From Myoxocephalus aenaeus (taxonomy: Eukaryota; Chordata; Actinopteri; Perciformes; Cottidae), in contig JBAMJR010000350.1 in NCBI GenBank assembly GCA_038501785.1, forward strand, positions 2,304,501 through 2,368,500: a stretch of 64,000 bases of DNA, in the 5' to 3' direction. Below the pieces are notes generated by a model that was not told where the DNA came from, made no database searches, and worked only from the letters and a program-made list of their open reading frames with translations. The translations under genes and the position numbers were made by a program. Of this stretch, positions 60,760 through 64,000 are shown one piece after another (within the stretch, counting starts at the first letter, position 1; every line of letters begins with the position of its first letter).

Positions 60760-60792
60760 TATACACTCACCTAAAGGATTATTAGGAACACC
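60760..60792 (+). repeat. Left terminal inverted repeat of the Tc1 element
   Basis: 33 bp, perfect complement of 61956-61988; expected transposase binding and cleavage site. Confidence 0.95.
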
Positions 60793-60911
60793 TGTTCAAT
60801 TTCTCATTAATGCAATGATCTAATCAACCAATCACATGGCAGTTGCTTCAATGCATTTAGGGGTGTGGTCCTGGTCAAGACAATCTCCTGAACTCCAAAC
60901 TGAATGTCAGA

Positions 60912-61952
60912 ATGGGAAAGAAAGGTGATTTAAGCAATTTTGAGCGTGGCATGGTTGTTGGTGCCAGACGGGCCGGTCTGAGTATTTCACAATCTGCTCA
61001 GTTACTGGGATTTTCACGCACAACCATTTCTAGGGTTTACAAAGAATGGTGTGAAAAGGGAAAAACATCCAGTATGCGGCAGTCCTGTGGGCGAAAATGC
61101 CTCGTTGATGCTAGAGGTCAGAGGAGAATGGGCCGACTGATTCAAGCTGATAGAAGAGCAACTTTGACTGAAATAACCACTCGTTACAACCGAGGTATGC
61201 AGCAAAGCATTTGTGAAGCCACAACACGCACAACCTTGAGGCGGATGGGCTACAACAGCAGAAGACCCCACCGGGTACCACTCATCTCCACTACAAATAG
61301 GAAAAAGAGGCTACAATTTGCAAGAGCTCACCAAAATTGGACAGTTGAAGACTGGAAAAATGTTTCCTGGTCTGATGAGTGTGGATTTCTGTTGAGACAT
61401 TCAGATGGTAGAGTCAGAATTTGGCGTAAACAGAATGAGAACATGGATCCATCATGCCTTGTTACCACTGTGCAGGCTGGTGGTGGTGGTGTAATGGTGT
61501 GGGGGATGTTTTCTTGGCACACTTTAGGCCCCTTAGTGCCAATTGGGCATCGTTTAAATGCCACGGCCTACCTGAGCATTGTTTCTGACCATGTCCATCC
61601 CTTTATGGCCACCATGTACCCATCCTCTGATGGCTACTTCCAGCAGGATAATGCACCATGTCACAAAGCTCCAATCATTTCAAATTGGTTTCTTGAACAT
61701 GACAATGAGTTCACTGTACTAAAATGGCCCCCACAGTCACCAGATCTCAACCCAATAGAGCATCTTTGGGATGTGGTGGAACGGGAGCTGCGTGCCCTGG
61801 ATGTGCATCCCACAAATCTCCATCAACTGCAAGATGCTATCCTATCAATATGGGCCAACATTTCTAAAGAATGCTTTCAGCACCTTGTTGAATCAATGCC
61901 ACGTAGAATTAAGGCAGTTCTGAAGGCGAAAGGGGGTCAAACACAGTATTAG
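60912..61952 (+). CDS. Tc1-family transposase, DD36E spacing, 346 aa, nearly intact
   Basis: Cuts and pastes the element by binding its terminal repeats and joining them to a TA site. The first ATG (MGKKGDLSNFERGM) begins about 120 bp inside the left repeat, and 346 residues is normal for this family. Residues 1-60 and 65-120 form the two helix-turn-helix modules (SISQSAQLLGFSRTTISRVY; TLRRMGYNSRRPHRVPL), joined by a basic linker. The catalytic triad is D155 (WSDE), D246 (QQDNAPCH) and E283 (SPDLNPIEH). Counting gives 36 residues between D246 and E283, not the 34 of Sleeping Beauty-type Tc1, so I place it in the DD36E group (described as Incomer, from recall). A Gly-rich GGGGVMVWG block lies at 190-198. 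Possible damage: WSDECGF, where WSDE(S/T)xF is usual, and HKAP after the second Asp. No introns, no polyadenylation signal seen. Activity is untested. Confidence 0.92.
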   Translation: MGKKGDLSNFERGMVVGARRAGLSISQSAQLLGFSRTTISRVYKEWCEKGKTSSMRQSCGRKCLVDARGQRRMGRLIQADRRATLTEITTRYNRGMQQSICEATTRTTLRRMGYNSRRPHRVPLISTTNRKKRLQFARAHQNWTVEDWKNVSWSDECGFLLRHSDGRVRIWRKQNENMDPSCLVTTVQAGGGGVMVWGMFSWHTLGPLVPIGHRLNATAYLSIVSDHVHPFMATMYPSSDGYFQQDNAPCHKAPIISNWFLEHDNEFTVLKWPPQSPDLNPIEHLWDVVERELRALDVHPTNLHQLQDAILSIWANISKECFQHLVESMPRRIKAVLKAKGGQTQY

Positions 61953-61955
61953 TAT

Positions 61956-61988
61956 GGTGTTCCTAATAATCCTTTAGGTGAGTGTATA
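61956..61988 (-). repeat. Right terminal inverted repeat of the Tc1 element
   Basis: 33 bp, perfect complement of 60760-60792, beginning three bases after the stop codon of the transposase. Confidence 0.95.
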
Positions 61989-64000
61989 CATTGTATACTG
62001 TATGTGCTGTATGAAAGTCAGAGAGGAGAAACTGCTCATTGAAAGCGCTTGAAAGACAATACCACCTGCACATCCCATATACTATTCAAATTGTAAACAA
62101 CAGGCCAATCAATATCGGAGAAGATGATGAACTCCCTCCCACAGCAATAGAAATGACACAGGACTAGTGTAATCTGATATATAAACATTTCAGCGACCCA
62201 CTCCACCTTGGACCAAATGCTGAATGCCACAGCTGACCATGGGGATCGCTATGTGTGGCCTTATTCACACTGAATGACAGTGCAGATAATACAAAAGACA
62301 TTGCTGAGTCTGTGTTTAAAGATAAATGGGTAAAGTCACCCGTGTTTATGCTGCAATCTGACACATAACCCGCAGTACTGATGGCCAGACGAGTCAGCTA
62401 GGTACAGAGTATGAACGATGAATGAACGATGAATTCTAATAATTAGACTTACTGCTGAGTGCAGCTTAAGTTGGCTCCAACACCAACGATTGCCCAGTGA
62501 ATGTGCAAATCATAAAGTTGTATGAAAACTTATTTTAGTTGCTGTAACATTTTGACGCTGTTTTTCATGCCCGTTTTCACAAGGACTTAGGAGTTCATAT
62601 ACTAATCACACACCGTTAAGGGAGGTGAAGACATTCCAGTCTCTGCAGAAATCCGATACAAACACTGCACTGCTGATCAGAAACATACTAACTTGCAGTA
62701 TAGACAGAATGCTCATGTATTGCTGAATGTGGTTTCAGCTCGTTAGTGACAAAGCATATAAGAGATACATTTTGCTGAACCAACTTTCAAAAAGGCAAAT
62801 CTGTGAAGTCACTCCCGAGTTTGAAGATGACAAAGGGCTCTGGTGTAATCTGATAAACAGGCTACCCTGCCAAATGCTACCTGACATAAATGGGTGCCCT
62901 GCCAATAGTCTATGAAGGACAATATGCAGTACAAGGGGGACAACCTGAAGCTGTAAAATATGTAGGCTGTCTGGACTAACAACACCATGAAGATGCTGTT
63001 TAAAGGGAAACTCTTCAACAATTTTCAATATTAACTTACATACACTCACTATTTAAAATGCAATCTTCCCCATTCACAGTTAAAATGAGACTATTTTTGA
63101 AGGGTTACTACAATACCCAGTGTTCTTTGCCAATGCTAGCAGGGATGCTAGCTAGCATTTTGTGTCCCTCAACACCGCAATCTTTTGGGAACGTTTTGGT
63201 GAAACAGTCAACCAACCGTTTGTGGGAATCAAGATAGATCTCAGTTAACCATGTTTTTTGGCCCAGTGTGTAGTAGACATGTACCACAGAGCTTCTTTTT
63301 TTCCATTGCAGGGCAATCATGACCTGTGAGGACATTATGAATTATTGCATTACCCTTCGTTTCTGTTGATGACAGATGGATTCAACCAAATCGTGTCCAG
63401 ACATGTTATATAAAGTGGTCAACTAAATACTTTCAGTGCATATATGAAGGTCTGCCAGTAAAGAAATGTTGTGAGCTTCACATTATGGGGATCTATTTAT
63501 CTGAATATGAAAACACAGGTCCTTCTATCACTCCTCGAGTCAGTGAGAGCTAGAGTCTTTGGTAGCTAAATGTAGAGACATTTACAGTTTTGCTGGCCTT
63601 TGATTCTCACTGGCCATTGGAAAAATTATTTGAAAAAGCTGATTATTTTGTGTTCCGAGTACAGACTGAAGAAACAGACAAATGGTTACCCATCTACCCA
63701 GCCAAGGGTTGAGGGAACTTTGATCCAGGACATTTAGGAGACCCACAAATCATGCTTTTGTATTGTGGACCACAGACATAGAGCAAGTTGCCAACATGAC
63801 TGCTTTCTGATCAGCCAGCTGCAACTGACCCACTACTGGGCCTGGGAAGCTGACTAAGAAATGGGCCTGGCTATCTGAAAATGGAAGCTACAAGGAATGT
63901 TTCTCTGAAACTCTTACTGGTTCCCAGTCAACAACCAAGACAAGAAGAGATCCGAGATCTGGCTAGGGTTAATGAGAGCACCAGTATTTCCAGTATCACA
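61989..64000. other. No gene recognised
   Basis: No transposon ends and no coding motif. The 63105-63235 stretch (TACTACAATACCCAG..GCTAGCATTTTGTGTCC) feels repeat-like but could not be assigned. Confidence 0.4.

Larger units (their letters stand above)
60760..61988 (+). mobile_element. Full-length Tc1-type transposon, 1229 bp
   Basis: Both ends carry the same 33-bp inverted repeat, 60760-60792 and 61956-61988, starting TATACACTCACCTAAAGG, with no mismatch seen. The TA at each outermost end is compatible with the TA duplication made by Tc1/mariner insertion; because the repeat itself begins TATA, the exact cut point is ambiguous by two bases. One transposase ORF occupies most of the inside. 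Perfect repeats and an unbroken ORF imply a young copy compared with every other element in the window. Confidence 0.93.

Noticed and set aside
63104..63135. TTACTACAATACCCAG resembling a ZNF143-type promoter motif (ACTACAATTCCCAG)
   Set aside because: Several mismatches and no CpG-rich promoter or exon beside it.

Overview
This window looks like non-coding DNA from a ray-finned (teleost) fish, either intergenic or intronic. I infer this from its transposon set: an RTE-clade LINE with a GATG tail (Rex3-like), a full-length Tc1-type transposon, several hAT elements with exact 8-bp target-site duplications, PIF/Harbinger pieces, and a (CA)n/(GT)n microsatellite about every 2 kb. I recognise no host protein-coding exon, tRNA, rRNA or other RNA gene. 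The only long open frame that I read as a real, nearly intact gene is the Tc1-type transposase at 60912-61952. Family names are from memory and from motifs; no database was searched.

Layout. 1-2094: 3' part of an RTE/Rex3-like LINE with a broken endonuclease/reverse-transcriptase frame, a 27-base poly-G inside the ORF and a GATG tail. 3756-5827: non-autonomous hAT (8-bp duplication TCCTGGAG) holding a (TA)n array. 9454-9717, about 17256-17580 and 24554-24629: three members of one hAT-type MITE family (ends CAGTGGCGG...CCACTG), two with exact 8-bp duplications. 10481-11101 and 44065-44126: two elements sharing a TGTTCACACCAAAAG-like terminal repeat. 28428-35636: a 7.2-kb hAT bounded by GTCTAAAG on both sides. 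It carries two separated pieces of its transposase gene and a nested stack: an arm of a second hAT, an inverted copy of the inside of the 3756-5827 element, a 908-bp solo LTR with a reconstructable empty site, and about 4 kb of ordinary-looking repeat-rich DNA. 44512-44830: Harbinger transposase relic. 55560-56420: a LINE reverse-transcriptase scrap and a Tc1 relic. 58471-59533: another hAT with a 184-bp solo-LTR candidate inside. 60760-61988: full-length Tc1-type element with perfect 33-bp inverted terminal repeats and a 346-aa transposase of DD36E spacing, two bases from a 64-bp perfect palindrome.

The rest is single-copy-looking AT-rich DNA with purine-rich or pyrimidine-rich tracts of 100-600 bp, dinucleotide arrays and short fragments of dispersed repeats. 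The genes here do not work together as a pathway; each belongs to a mobile element. I found no new enzymatic system. The points most worth following are the nested hAT with its 61-bp internal direct repeats, the near-intact DD36E element, the three almost loop-less palindromes, and the alternating CA/GT arrays.
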